From an uncultured Gemmiger sp. (GTDB taxonomy: Bacteria > Bacillota > Clostridia > Oscillospirales > Ruminococcaceae), in NCBI GenBank assembly GCA_944388125.1, contig CALXHO010000018.1:1-37918 (forward strand): a stretch of 37,918 nucleotides of DNA, in the 5' to 3' direction. Below, in pieces: positions 1-7,853 of the stretch. The notes beneath the pieces were generated by a model, which did no database searches, had not been told where the DNA came from, and saw only the letters and a list, made by a program, of their open reading frames with translations. The position numbers and the translations under genes are program-made. Within the stretch, counting starts at the first letter, position 1. Each line of letters opens with the position of its first letter.

Positions 1-253
1 AGTCGGGCAGCTTGTAGCGGCAGCTGCCCAGATAGCTGGACGGGGTGCGCTTGAGCAGCTCAATGTCCATGGCGGTCTTGAGGTCGTCGTCCAGCACGGT
101 CCAGCGGCGCTCCAGCAGCCCGGCCACACCGTGCATCATGCCGTAGACCTTGCCGGCGCCCCGGCGCTTGGCACTCTCATAGACGCCCGCAAGGCTGGCG
201 TTGATGACCGAGGTGGGGCCGCCGGACTGACCGACGATTGCATTCTTTGCCAT
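1..253 (-). CDS. 6-phosphofructokinase, PPi-type paralogue 1 (partial, 3' end outside window)
   Basis: Only the first 84 codons are present; the gene runs off the left edge. The protein begins MAKNAIVGQSGGPTSVIN, with the Gly-rich N-terminal loop of the phosphofructokinase fold, and continues with an IELLKRTPSSYLGSC segment. It is closely similar, residue by residue, to the N-terminus of the complete phosphofructokinase next door (651-1889), so the two are tandem paralogues on the same strand. The ATG at 251-253 is preceded by a good AGGAGG ribosome-binding site (about 262-267). The family phosphorylates fructose 6-phosphate in cytoplasmic glycolysis. The phosphoryl-donor motif lies outside the window, so PPi use is inferred only from similarity to the neighbour. 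The neighbour's terminator lies upstream, so this copy probably has its own promoter. Confidence 0.88.
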   Translation of the reverse strand, partial: MAKNAIVGQSGGPTSVINASLAGVYESAKRRGAGKVYGMMHGVAGLLERRWTVLDDDLKTAMDIELLKRTPSSYLGSCRYKLPD

Positions 254-585
254 AAATTCGTCCTCCTGCCTGTTTGTGTTGTGCGTGGGGATGCCCCGTG
301 CCCGGTGGGGGCGGCGGGCGCCATCCGTACGATCTATCGTTGTATTGAGTGTAACATACCCTTGGTGGCTTTACCATTGCCGGGGTTGCCGAACCTTCCG
401 CGGCGGGGAAAAACGGGGCGTTCCGTCCAGCGGAATCCCCGCCGCCGGCACAGTACCGCAGACAGGAATCAAATTCCGCAATGCGGAACCACGGGGCGAA
501 ACCACCAAACAAAAGATTGCAAAAATTGCGGAAAACTGTCTCTTTGATGCATTGTGATAGAAAAAACGATCATGGCCGGAAGGAC
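254..585. other. intergenic region upstream of phosphofructokinase paralogue 1
   Basis: This stretch of about 330 nt holds no credible gene. The overlapping short open frames on both strands have no ribosome-binding site and no recognisable protein sequence. It should contain the promoter and leader of the minus-strand phosphofructokinase at 1-253, but I could not pick a convincing -35/-10 pair. It contains a perfect short palindrome at 474-488 and a related half-sequence at 516-533, listed separately. Confidence 0.5.
474..488. repeat. 15-bp perfect palindrome, possible operator
   Basis: TTCCGCA and TGCGGAA arms flank a single central A. A related half (TTGCGGAA) recurs at 526-533, preceded by TTGCAAAAATTGC-like symmetry. 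The site lies about 220 nt upstream of the phosphofructokinase start at 253. Dyad symmetry of this size suits a repressor or activator site, but no regulator can be named from the sequence. Confidence 0.35.
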
Positions 586-629
586 AAAAATACGCCCCGG
601 AGCAGGGAGGAACTCCTTGCTCCGGGGCG
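586..629 (-). terminator. Rho-independent terminator of phosphofructokinase paralogue 2
   Basis: A 12-bp GC-rich stem (CGCCCCGGAGCA at 593-604 with TGCTCCGGGGCG at 618-629) is followed on the minus strand by TATTTTTG. It starts 22 nt after the stop codon of the phosphofructokinase at 651-1889. Confidence 0.85.
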
Positions 630-650
630 TTGCAGCGATTGAAAAGGGGA

Positions 651-1889
651 TCAGACGTTGTCCAGATGGATGTGGCGGGGCACACCGTTGATGTAGATGG
701 GGGTCAGCTCGGCCTGGATGAGGGGGCGGGCGTAGCGCTCGAACTCTTCGGTGACCTGCATGCCGTCGGGGGTGATCCACTCCTCCGGCACGCGCTTTTC
801 CAGGTTGGCCACTTGCTGGACGTCCACCATCTCGGTGGTGACCTGGTAGGGCTGGTCGGACAGGCGGCGGATGGCGCACATGCGGCCGGTCTTGCCCTCG
901 GCGGCGGCCTCCACGGCGGCGCCGCCCACCTGATAGGCCTCGGTCACGTCGGTGCGGCTGGCCAGATGGCTGGCGCAGCGCTGCAGGGTGGAGAACTCGA
1001 TGGCGCGGGTCTTGCAGCCCAGGCGGACCCGGATCAGGTCGGCCAGGTAGCGGCTGGTGCCGGACAGGATGGCCTTATGGCCGAAGGCGTCCAGCTGGCC
1101 CGCGGTGGAGACCAGGTCGCACAGGAAGACGCCATCCTGGTTCTTGACGCCCTCGGACACCGCGATGGTGACGTTGTGGCGGGTGGCGGTGAGCTCGCTG
1201 ACCCGGTTCAGGAAGGCGGCCTCGTCAAAGCGGCGCTCGGGCAGCAGGATGATGTCGGGGCCGTCGGAGTCGGAACCCTTGGCCAGGGAGGCGGCGCCGG
1301 CCAGCCAGCCGGTGTGGCGGCCCATGATCTCGGCCACGGTGACGCTGCGGATATTGTAGACGCTGGCGTCGCAGATGACTTCCTTGAGGATGGTGGCCAC
1401 GTACTTGGCCGCACTGCCGTAGCCGGGGGTGTGGTCGGTCAGGTCCAGATCGTTGTCGATGGTCTTGGGCACGCCGATGAACCGGATGGGGCTGTTGATG
1501 GCAGCGCCGTAACCGGACAGCTTGGCGATGGTATCCATGCTGTCGTTGCCGCCGATGTAAAACACTGCGCCGATGGCGTGCTCCTCAAACAGGGCAAAGA
1601 GCTGGCGGTAGGGGCGGTCGTCCACACCGGCCTCGGGCAGCTTGAAGCGGCAGCTGCCCAGGAAGCTGGACGGGGTGCGCTTGAGCAGCTCAATCTGCAT
1701 TTTGTCGGAGAAATACTCGTCCAGATCGACCATTTTGCCCTGCAGAAGTCCCTCAATGCCGTACTGCATGCCGTACACATGGGGAGCGCCCAGGCTCTTG
1801 GCCGATTCGTAGACGCCGGCCAGGCTCGAATTGATGACGGCGGTGGGGCCGCCGGACTGGCCGACCAGAACGTTGGTTGTCCATGCCAT
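651..1889 (-). CDS. pfp: 6-phosphofructokinase, PPi-dependent type (paralogue 2)
   Basis: This 412-residue cytoplasmic glycolytic enzyme phosphorylates fructose 6-phosphate to fructose 1,6-bisphosphate. The donor motif reads GGND at residues 113-116, with Asp where ATP enzymes have Gly104 (E. coli numbering). The catalytic motif is PKTIDND (141-147), with Lys where ATP enzymes have Gly. Both substitutions are diagnostic of pyrophosphate-dependent enzymes, which make the step reversible. The substrate motif MGRHTGW is also present. The length suits the PPi-PFK group better than the roughly 320-residue ATP enzyme. The ATG at 1889 is chosen because the sequence starts MAWTTNVLVGQSGGPT, aligning with the paralogue; the open frame extends further upstream without homology. 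It follows the HAD gene by 109 nt on the same strand with no promoter seen between, so co-transcription is possible. Confidence 0.92.
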   Translation of the reverse strand: MAWTTNVLVGQSGGPTAVINSSLAGVYESAKSLGAPHVYGMQYGIEGLLQGKMVDLDEYFSDKMQIELLKRTPSSFLGSCRFKLPEAGVDDRPYRQLFALFEEHAIGAVFYIGGNDSMDTIAKLSGYGAAINSPIRFIGVPKTIDNDLDLTDHTPGYGSAAKYVATILKEVICDASVYNIRSVTVAEIMGRHTGWLAGAASLAKGSDSDGPDIILLPERRFDEAAFLNRVSELTATRHNVTIAVSEGVKNQDGVFLCDLVSTAGQLDAFGHKAILSGTSRYLADLIRVRLGCKTRAIEFSTLQRCASHLASRTDVTEAYQVGGAAVEAAAEGKTGRMCAIRRLSDQPYQVTTEMVDVQQVANLEKRVPEEWITPDGMQVTEEFERYARPLIQAELTPIYINGVPRHIHLDNV

Positions 1890-1998
1890 AAGGAAAATAC
1901 ACCTGCCTGTTCGTAATGTTTCGCTGCAAACGCGCAGCGCAGCAGGCACACAGACCCCGGGGCCGGTGTGCCGGAACTCATGAAAAAGCGGAAGGGGA

Positions 1999-2826
1999 TC
2001 AGTCCCCCAGGATGAAGCGGTGAATGGCCTCGGCCACACCGTCGTGGTTGTTGTCGGACACAATGACGTCGGCGGCCGCCTTGACCTCAGGCTCGGCGTT
2101 GCCCATGGCCACGCCCAGACCGGCGGCCTTGATCATGGCCAGATCGTTGTCCGAGTCGCCGCAGGCCATGACCTGTTCCCGGGAATAGCCCAGCGTCCCG
2201 GCCAGGGTCAAAAGTGCCTGGCCCTTGGTGACGCCGGGGGCGTTGAGCTCCAGGTTGCAGCCCAGGCTGGAGGTGGCCTCCACCGGGCAGGCGGCGGTCA
2301 CGGCGGCGCGGGCGGCGTCCCGGGTGGGGTAGTCGGGATACAGGATGCTGAACTTCTCGATGCCGTGGGCATGCTCCCGCATGAGGGCGTGCATGTCGTC
2401 CACGGCGATGCGGCTGTCCCGCAGATAGGGCCGCAGCGACGGCGGCGAAAGCTCCTGCATCCGGTCGAAGTTGTCGGTGGAGGTATAGCTCCTGCCGTCG
2501 ATGAAAATGCTCATGGAGCAGTCAAAGGGGCGCAGGATGTCATAGATCTGCATGGCGGTATCGGCGTCGAAAGTCAGTTCCACAATCCGCCGCCCCGTGG
2601 CCAGCTCGGTGACGGTGGCGCCGTTGGAGGTCAGGGCATAGCGGACCCCCGGCATATGGAGAAATTCCTCCGGCACACCGCTGACCGGCCGGCCGGTGGC
2701 GGGCAGCACAAGCACACCCCGGTTGATGGCCGCCCGCATGGCGTCCAGCGTGCGCGGCGAGATCCGCTTTTCATCGTCGAAAACGGTGCCGTCCAGATCC
2801 AGACCCAGGATACGGATCTCCTGCAT
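1999..2826 (-). CDS. Cof-type HAD-superfamily (subfamily IIB) phosphatase
   Basis: A 275-residue cytoplasmic phosphatase of the Cof/YidA group. Motif I is DLDGT, with catalytic Asp10 (nucleophile) and Asp12. Motif IV is GDSDNDLAMI near the C-terminus, followed by the typical GVAMGNAEPEVKAAAD segment. These enzymes hydrolyse sugar phosphates, flavin or other small phosphoesters; the substrate cannot be told from sequence. The start chosen is the ATG at 2824-2826 (MQEIRILGLDLDGT), which puts motif I at the usual position; an upstream in-frame start would add 16 non-homologous residues. A promoter at 2876-2904 directs it, and the PPi-phosphofructokinase follows downstream on the same strand. Confidence 0.9.
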   Translation of the reverse strand: MQEIRILGLDLDGTVFDDEKRISPRTLDAMRAAINRGVLVLPATGRPVSGVPEEFLHMPGVRYALTSNGATVTELATGRRIVELTFDADTAMQIYDILRPFDCSMSIFIDGRSYTSTDNFDRMQELSPPSLRPYLRDSRIAVDDMHALMREHAHGIEKFSILYPDYPTRDAARAAVTAACPVEATSSLGCNLELNAPGVTKGQALLTLAGTLGYSREQVMACGDSDNDLAMIKAAGLGVAMGNAEPEVKAAADVIVSDNNHDGVAEAIHRFILGD

Positions 2827-2875
2827 ACTCTCTCCCCCAAATCGTCTCCCCGCACCTGCGGGGAAGCCTACCAAG

Positions 2876-2904
2876 ATTGTAGCCTATTTTGCCCCACATT
2901 GCAA
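2876..2904 (-). promoter_or_regulatory. sigma-A type promoter for the HAD phosphatase
   Basis: On the minus strand TTGCAA (2904-2899), a 17-nt spacer and TACAAT (2881-2876) lie 50 nt upstream of the start codon. A 7-bp hairpin (2847-2864) lies in the resulting leader. Confidence 0.65.
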
Positions 2905-2986
2905 CAAAATCCCGGTAAAATCCGGCGCGGTATTCCTGGGAAAAGGCGGCCGCCGGACCCCCGCCCGGCAGAGGGCCGACCGCCGC

Positions 2987-3015
2987 TTTACCGGGGCGGC
3001 GCGCCGTGCTATGAT
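2987..3015 (+). promoter_or_regulatory. probable promoter for the DUF1624 membrane protein
   Basis: TTTACC (2987-2992), a 17-nt spacer and TATGAT (3010-3015) lie 48 nt before the ATG at 3064. The -10 is good and the -35 weak. Confidence 0.45.
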
Positions 3016-3063
3016 AATGCCATAGCATCATGGCGGCAAGGCCCGCCGGGGAGGGGAAACATC

Positions 3064-3831
3064 ATGGAGGAACAAAGGGCAAGGCGCATCTGGCAGATCG
3101 ACGCCCTGCGGGGGCTGGCGCTGCTGAATATGCTGGTCTACCACGGCATGTACGACTGGGTGTATGTGTTCGGCCATCCCAGCGGCTGGTACAACATCGG
3201 GGCGGCGGGGTGCCATGTCTGGCAGCAGTATATCTGCTGGAGCTTTATCCTGCTGTCGGGGGCGAGTTTCTGCCTGGGCCTCCGCCAGCTGAAAAACGGT
3301 CTGCTCACGGCAGTGTGCGCCCTGGTCCTCACCGCCGTCACGGCGCTGGTCATGCCCTCCGAGCTGATCCTGTTCGGGGTGCTGCACTTCAACGCCTGCG
3401 CGGTGCTGCTCTCCTGCCTGCTGCGCCCGGCGCTGGAAAAGATCCCCGCCGGTGCGGGCCTGGCCGCCAGCGCGGTGCTGTTTTTTGTGTGCAACCAGCT
3501 GCCCTCCGGCTTTCTGGGCTTTGAGGGACTGCACCTGGCTGCCGTGCCGCAGAGTTTGTACAAAGCCAACCTGTTCTGGCTGGGCCTGCCCGATCTGACC
3601 CGGTTTGCCTCGGCGGATTATTTCCCCGTTCTGCCCTGGGTGTTTCTGTTCTGGTGCGGATACTTCGGATGGCGGGTTCTGTCGGGCCGGGGGCTGGCCC
3701 CGGAAAAGGCAGCGGCCCCGGCGGCGCTGCGCCCGCTGTGTGCTGTGGGCAGCCGGACGCTGCTGGTTTACATGCTGCACCAGCCGGTGATTTACGGGCT
3801 GCTGTTTCTGGCTGACGCCGCCCTGGGCTGA
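3064..3831 (+). CDS. DUF1624 / heparan-alpha-glucosaminide N-acetyltransferase-like membrane protein
   Basis: A 255-residue polytopic membrane protein with about seven hydrophobic segments. The N-terminus WQIDALRGLALLNMLVYHGM and the C-terminal YMLHQPVIYG match the conserved ends of the HGSNAT_cat (DUF1624) family, related to membrane acyltransferases. Those proteins are thought to move acetyl groups across the membrane onto glycans, but the bacterial substrate is unknown. The ATG at 3064 follows GGGGAGG; the frame stays open upstream over the HAD gene but without homology. It stands alone, divergent from the HAD gene and followed by an independently promoted glycosyltransferase. Confidence 0.82.
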   Translation: MEEQRARRIWQIDALRGLALLNMLVYHGMYDWVYVFGHPSGWYNIGAAGCHVWQQYICWSFILLSGASFCLGLRQLKNGLLTAVCALVLTAVTALVMPSELILFGVLHFNACAVLLSCLLRPALEKIPAGAGLAASAVLFFVCNQLPSGFLGFEGLHLAAVPQSLYKANLFWLGLPDLTRFASADYFPVLPWVFLFWCGYFGWRVLSGRGLAPEKAAAPAALRPLCAVGSRTLLVYMLHQPVIYGLLFLADAALG

Positions 3832-3846
3832 ACCCCGGCATCGCCC

Positions 3847-3875
3847 TTGTCAGGTAAAGGCAAAGGCGCTATAAT
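3847..3875 (+). promoter_or_regulatory. near-consensus promoter for the membrane glycosyltransferase
   Basis: TTGTCA (3847-3852), a 17-nt spacer and TATAAT (3870-3875) lie about 58 nt before the chosen start. This is the best plus-strand promoter seen in the window. Confidence 0.75.
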
Positions 3876-3932
3876 ATGTAAAATAAAAGAAATTACGCCG
3901 TATGGCGAAACCATAAAGAGAGGATGGGCCGG

Positions 3933-4883
3933 ATGCTGATCAGCCTGGTAGTGCCCTGCTATAACGAAGAGGAAGCCATGCCTCTGTTCTACAAAGAGGT
4001 GACGCGGGTGGCCGAGCAGATGCGCAGGAGCCACGGCGCCGAGTTTGAGTTCATTTTTGTGGACGACGGTTCCCGGGACGGCACCCTGCGGGTGGCGCGG
4101 GAACTGCATGACCGGGACCCGCGGGTGCGCTATGTCTCCTTCAGCCGCAACTTCGGCAAGGAGGCGGGCATTTACGCCGGCCTGCAGGCGGCGAAAGGGG
4201 ATTACGTCGCCACCATGGACGCCGACCTGCAGGACCCGCCCGCCCTGCTGCCGGACATGCTGGACGCGCTGCTCTCGGGGGACTGGGACTGCGCCGCCAC
4301 CCGCCGCACCACCCGCAAGGGGGAGCCGCCGGTGCGCAGCTGGTTTGCCCGCAAGTTTTATCAGATCATCAACCGCATGGGGGAGACCGAGATCGTGGAC
4401 GGTGCCCGGGATTTCCGCCTCATGAGCCGCCGCATGACCGACGCCGTGCTGCAGATGTCGGAGTACAACCGTTTCTCCAAGGGCATTTTCAGCTGGGTGG
4501 GCTTCCGCACCAAGTGGTTCGACTATGAGAACATCGAGCGTGTGGCCGGAAAGACCAAGTGGAATTTCTGGGGCCTGTTCAAATACTCCATCGAGGGCAT
4601 CGTGGGCTTTTCCACGGCGCCGCTGGTGTTTGCCGCACTGATGGGCGTCATCTTCTGCGCGGCGGCTTTCGTGGGCATCATTTTTGTGGCGGTGCGGGCG
4701 CTGCTTTTCGGCGATCCCACCTCCGGCTGGCCCAGCATGATCTGCATCCTGCTGCTGTGCAGCGGCGTGCAGCTGTTCTGCCTGGGCATTGTGGGCGAGT
4801 ATCTGTCCAAGACCTATCTGGAAGTCAAGCACCGCCCCATCTACATCACCCAGGAGACCGAGGCCGACCGCGACAAGCGCTGA
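3933..4883 (+). CDS. family 2 glycosyltransferase, membrane-anchored (GtrB/DPM1-like)
   Basis: A 316-residue GT-A fold enzyme. The N-terminus LISLVVPCYNEEE, the FVDDGSRDGT nucleotide-binding segment, the metal-binding DADLQDPP motif and the later DFRLMSRR motif define GT2 enzymes that use an undecaprenyl- or polyprenyl-phosphate acceptor. Two transmembrane helices lie near the C-terminus, with a short cytoplasmic tail. The likely role is making a lipid-linked sugar donor for cell-surface glycans. I choose the ATG at 3933 because AAGAGAGG ends 9 nt before it; the in-frame ATG at 3924 directly abuts that site. No partner flippase or glycan operon is next to it. Confidence 0.88.
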   Translation: MLISLVVPCYNEEEAMPLFYKEVTRVAEQMRRSHGAEFEFIFVDDGSRDGTLRVARELHDRDPRVRYVSFSRNFGKEAGIYAGLQAAKGDYVATMDADLQDPPALLPDMLDALLSGDWDCAATRRTTRKGEPPVRSWFARKFYQIINRMGETEIVDGARDFRLMSRRMTDAVLQMSEYNRFSKGIFSWVGFRTKWFDYENIERVAGKTKWNFWGLFKYSIEGIVGFSTAPLVFAALMGVIFCAAAFVGIIFVAVRALLFGDPTSGWPSMICILLLCSGVQLFCLGIVGEYLSKTYLEVKHRPIYITQETEADRDKR

Positions 4884-4914
4884 CCCCCGCCTCCCCGTAT
4901 TCACATCAAAAGGC

Positions 4915-4987
4915 CGCCCCGCGACCATGTACGGCATCCGCAGGCATTCTGCATGGACCCGTACAAGCAGCGGGGCGTATGCTTTTT
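4915..4987 (+). terminator. long compound hairpin plus U-tract: terminator or leader element
   Basis: An outer stem (CGCCCCGC at 4915-4922 with GCGGGGCG at 4970-4977), an inner stem (TGTACGG with CCGTACA) and a small apical GCAG/CTGC stem are followed by TTTTT at 4983-4987. It could end the glycosyltransferase transcript, or act as a structured leader of the MATE gene that starts at 5043. The minus strand also shows a short U-run after the hairpin. Confidence 0.6.
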
Positions 4988-5042
4988 CTGACACAGATTC
5001 TTCCCGACAAAGACTGCCGGGCCAACGAAGGAGGTACCTCCC

Positions 5043-6449
5043 ATGCAACACAAAGCATCCCCGGCGGCCCGGGGCGGCGCCGATCTGGGCAATGACAGCA
5101 TCGGCGGGCTGCTGTTCAAGCTGGCATTGCCGGCCATTGTGGCACAGCTGATCAACGTGCTGTACAACATGGTGGACCGCATGTACATCGGGCACCTGCC
5201 CGAGATCGGCGAGACCGCCCTCACCGGCGTGGGGGTCTGCTTCCCGCTGATCACCGCCATCTCCGCCTTTGCCGCACTGGTTTCCATGGGCGGCGCACCC
5301 CGCGCCTCCATCTTTCTGGGCAGGGGCGACAAGGAGATGGCGGAGCGGATCCTGGGCAACTGCGCCACGGCACTGGTGGCGGTGGGCCTGATCCTGACCG
5401 TGGTGTTTTACCTGTTCGGCTACCAGCTGCTTCAGCTGTTCGGCGCCTCGCCGGAGACCATCGGGTATTCCTGGGAGTATTTCCGGCTTTATCTGGTGGG
5501 CACCATTTTTGTGCAGGTGTCCCTGGGCCTCAACGCCTTCATCAATGCCCAGGGATACGCCCTGGTGGGCATGCTCACCGTCATCATCGGCGCGGTGCTC
5601 AACATCATTCTCGACCCCGTCTTTATGTTCGGGCTGGGCATGGGGGTGTCGGGCGCCGCCCTGGCGACCATCCTGTCCCAGGCGGTATCCGCGGCATTCA
5701 CCGTCTGGTTCCTGTGCAGCAGACATACCTATCTGCGTCTCAAGGTCAAAAATTTCCGGCCGGTGGCCAAGACCCTGGTCCCCAGCCTGGTTCTGGCACT
5801 GTCCCCCTTTCTCATGCAGCTGACCGAGAGCGTCATCCAGATCAGCTTCAACACCCAGCTGCAGCTCTACGGCGGCGACGTGGCGGTGGGGGCCATGACC
5901 ATCCTGTCCAGCGTGATGCAGTTCTGCATGCTGCCCCTGCAGGGACTGACCCAGGGGGCACAGCCCATCTCCAGCTTCAACTTCGGGGCGGGCAAGATCG
6001 ACCGGGTGGTCCGGACCTTCCGGGTCCTCATGCTGGCCTGCGTGGGGTATTCCACCGCCATGTGGCTGGTATGTGAGTTCGCACCGCAGCTGATCATCGG
6101 CATCTTCACCCCGCCGGACGGCACCCTGGGCATTTACACCAAAACGGCTCTGCGCATTTACATGGGGGCGTGCTGCATCTTCGGCGCCCAGACCGCCTGC
6201 CAGCAGACCTTCGTGGCACTGGGCAAGGCCGGGGTCAGCCTGTTCCTGGCCGTGCTGCGCAAGATCATCCTGCTGGTGCCGCTGATCTTCCTGCTTCCGC
6301 ATATCCTGCCCATCTCTCAGGATATCGCAGTCTTTACGGCAGAGCCGGTGGCCGATACCCTGGCGGTCATCTGCACCTGTACCATGTTTGCCATCGTCTT
6401 CGGCAAGATCGTCCGGGACTGGAAGGCAAAACAGAAAACCAACGTCTGA
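5043..6449 (+). CDS. MATE family efflux transporter (copy 1)
   Basis: A 468-residue inner-membrane protein with about 12 hydrophobic helices in two homologous halves. The first helix region LALPAIVAQLINVLYNMVDRMYIGH is typical of the MepA/NorM-type MATE family, which exports cationic drugs and metabolites in exchange for Na+ or H+. The substrate cannot be predicted. The ATG follows AAGGAGG (5028-5034). It lies 159 nt after the glycosyltransferase, with a large hairpin between them, and is followed closely by the DUF1294 gene. Confidence 0.92.
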   Translation: MQHKASPAARGGADLGNDSIGGLLFKLALPAIVAQLINVLYNMVDRMYIGHLPEIGETALTGVGVCFPLITAISAFAALVSMGGAPRASIFLGRGDKEMAERILGNCATALVAVGLILTVVFYLFGYQLLQLFGASPETIGYSWEYFRLYLVGTIFVQVSLGLNAFINAQGYALVGMLTVIIGAVLNIILDPVFMFGLGMGVSGAALATILSQAVSAAFTVWFLCSRHTYLRLKVKNFRPVAKTLVPSLVLALSPFLMQLTESVIQISFNTQLQLYGGDVAVGAMTILSSVMQFCMLPLQGLTQGAQPISSFNFGAGKIDRVVRTFRVLMLACVGYSTAMWLVCEFAPQLIIGIFTPPDGTLGIYTKTALRIYMGACCIFGAQTACQQTFVALGKAGVSLFLAVLRKIILLVPLIFLLPHILPISQDIAVFTAEPVADTLAVICTCTMFAIVFGKIVRDWKAKQKTNV

Positions 6450-6480
6450 TCTGTGCCCCCACGGCATAAAGGAGAACACC

Positions 6481-6765
6481 ATGCCGCAGCCTCTGCTCCT
6501 GGCCGCCGCCCTCTGGCTGGCCGCCATGAACCTGACCGCCCTGCTTCTCATGGGGGCGGACAAGGCCCGGGCCCGGAACCATCGCCGCCGCATCCCCGAA
6601 AAGATGCTGTTTCTGCCCGCTGTGCTGGGCGGTGCAGCGGGGGGATGGGCGGGCATGTATCTGTTCCATCACAAGACCCGGCACTGGTATTTTGTGGTGG
6701 GCATGCCGCTGCTGCTGGCCTGCCATGCGGCGCTGGCTCTGCTGCTGGGCCGGTGGCTGGGCTGA
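6481..6765 (+). CDS. DUF1294 small membrane protein
   Basis: A 94-residue protein with an N-terminal hydrophobic helix, a basic MGADKARARNHRRRIPE loop, and two further hydrophobic segments around a GGWAGMYLFHHKTRHWYF motif. That layout (K-x-R-A, R-I-P-E, G-M-x-x-F-x-H-K-T) is the signature of DUF1294, a widespread family of unknown function. The ATG at 6481 follows AAAGGAG (6469-6475); upstream in-frame codons belong to the end of the MATE gene. It sits 31 nt after the MATE gene and before a strong terminator, so it is probably co-transcribed with it. Confidence 0.85.
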   Translation: MPQPLLLAAALWLAAMNLTALLLMGADKARARNHRRRIPEKMLFLPAVLGGAAGGWAGMYLFHHKTRHWYFVVGMPLLLACHAALALLLGRWLG

Positions 6766-6784
6766 CAGAATGCAAAATACGACA

Positions 6785-6820
6785 AAAATCCCCCGCCGGG
6801 GAATCCCGGCGGGGGATTTT
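6785..6820. terminator. bidirectional Rho-independent terminator
   Basis: A perfect 16-nt inverted repeat (AAAATCCCCCGCCGGG with CCCGGCGGGGGATTTT, loop GAAT) gives a stem flanked by A and T runs on both sides. It ends the MATE/DUF1294 transcript on the plus strand and the aldolase transcript on the minus strand. Confidence 0.93.
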
Positions 6821-6846
6821 GCAATGCTTTGTCAGATCAGGATCGA

Positions 6847-7710
6847 TCAGGCCTTGTTGGCGCTGCCGAACAGCTCGATCTTCTCGCGGACCTTCTCCAT
6901 GATGGCGTCGGCGCCCGGCTTGAGCAGCTTGCGGGGGTCGTAGCCCTTACCCTGCTGATCCTTGCCGGCCTCGATGTAGGCGCGGGTAGCCTCAGCAAAG
7001 ACCAGCTGGCAGTCGGTGTTGACGTTGATCTTGCAGACGCCCAGGCTGATAGCCTTCTGGACCATGGCATCGGGAATGCCGGTGCCGCCGTGCAGGACCA
7101 GAGGAATGTTGTTGGTCGCCTTGTGGATGCGGTCGAGAGCCTCGAAATCCAGGCCCTTCCAGTTGTCGGGGTAGATGCCGTGGATGTTGCCGATGCCGGC
7201 GGCCAGGAAGTCAACGCCCAGAGCGGTGATGCGGGCGCACTCCTCGGGGTCGGCGATCTCGCCGGCGCCAACGACGCCGTCCTCAACGCCGCCGATGGAG
7301 CCGACCTCGGCCTCGATGGACAGGCCCTTGTCGTGAGCGTACTCAACCAGTTCCTTGGTCTTGGCCACGTTCTCCTCGATGGGATAGTGAGAACCGTCGA
7401 ACATGATGGAGGTGAAGCCGGCGTCGATGCAGGCCTTAGCGCCCTCGTAGGTGCCGTGATCCAGGTGCAGAGCCACAGGAACGGTGATGCCCAGGCTCTC
7501 ATCCATGGCGCGGACCATGGCGGCAACGGTCTTGAAGCCGGTCATATACTTGCCGGCGCCCTCGGAGACGCCCAGGATGACCGGGCTCTGCATGGCCTGG
7601 GCCTGGAGCAGGATGCTCTTGGTCCATTCCAGGTTGTTGATGTTGAACTGCCCGACGCCATAGTGGCCGTCACGTGCCTTGAGCAGCATATTGGTTGCGT
7701 TTACCAGCAT
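6847..7710 (-). CDS. fba: class II fructose-1,6-bisphosphate aldolase
   Basis: This 287-residue cytoplasmic, Zn-dependent glycolytic enzyme reversibly cleaves fructose 1,6-bisphosphate. The start MLVNATNMLLKARDGHYGVGQFNINN, the LHLDHG zinc/catalytic segment, VLHGGTGIPD and the NVNTD motif are all present and the length is normal. The ATG at 7710 follows GGGAGG. The upstream open frame extends but lacks homology. A close tagatose-bisphosphate aldolase is an alternative, but the bacterial FbaA/GatY-like core with no sugar operon nearby favours glycolysis. With the two phosphofructokinases, the window carries two consecutive glycolytic steps, although not in one operon. Confidence 0.95.
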   Translation of the reverse strand: MLVNATNMLLKARDGHYGVGQFNINNLEWTKSILLQAQAMQSPVILGVSEGAGKYMTGFKTVAAMVRAMDESLGITVPVALHLDHGTYEGAKACIDAGFTSIMFDGSHYPIEENVAKTKELVEYAHDKGLSIEAEVGSIGGVEDGVVGAGEIADPEECARITALGVDFLAAGIGNIHGIYPDNWKGLDFEALDRIHKATNNIPLVLHGGTGIPDAMVQKAISLGVCKINVNTDCQLVFAEATRAYIEAGKDQQGKGYDPRKLLKPGADAIMEKVREKIELFGSANKA

Positions 7711-7853
7711 AATTAAAACCTCCCTGCGATCTTGAGCCGTGACATGACGCATCCGGCCCCGTCCGCGTTTTGCCGCCGCCGGAACCGTCCCCGCCCGCCC
7801 GGCTCCTCGAGCCAAACGGATCGAAAAGCGCGTTTGTGCGCTTGTCTGGTCTC

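Noticed and set aside
1-253. Treating phosphofructokinase paralogue 1 as a pseudogene
   Set aside because: It is cut by the window edge, not by a stop codon or frameshift; the visible frame is intact.
1945-1972. A GGCACAC/GTGTGCC hairpin between the HAD and phosphofructokinase genes
   Set aside because: No U-tract follows on the minus strand, so it is not a credible terminator; it may be a weak leader structure only.
2020-3063. A long upstream extension of the DUF1624 gene
   Set aside because: The first 348 residues read antisense through the HAD phosphatase; the ribosome site and family N-terminus place the start at 3064.
3792-6656. A 954-residue minus-strand open frame
   Set aside because: It is antisense to the glycosyltransferase and MATE genes, with His/Gln/Gly-rich composition and no ribosome site; it arises because the GC-rich codons of the real genes avoid stop codons in the opposite frame.
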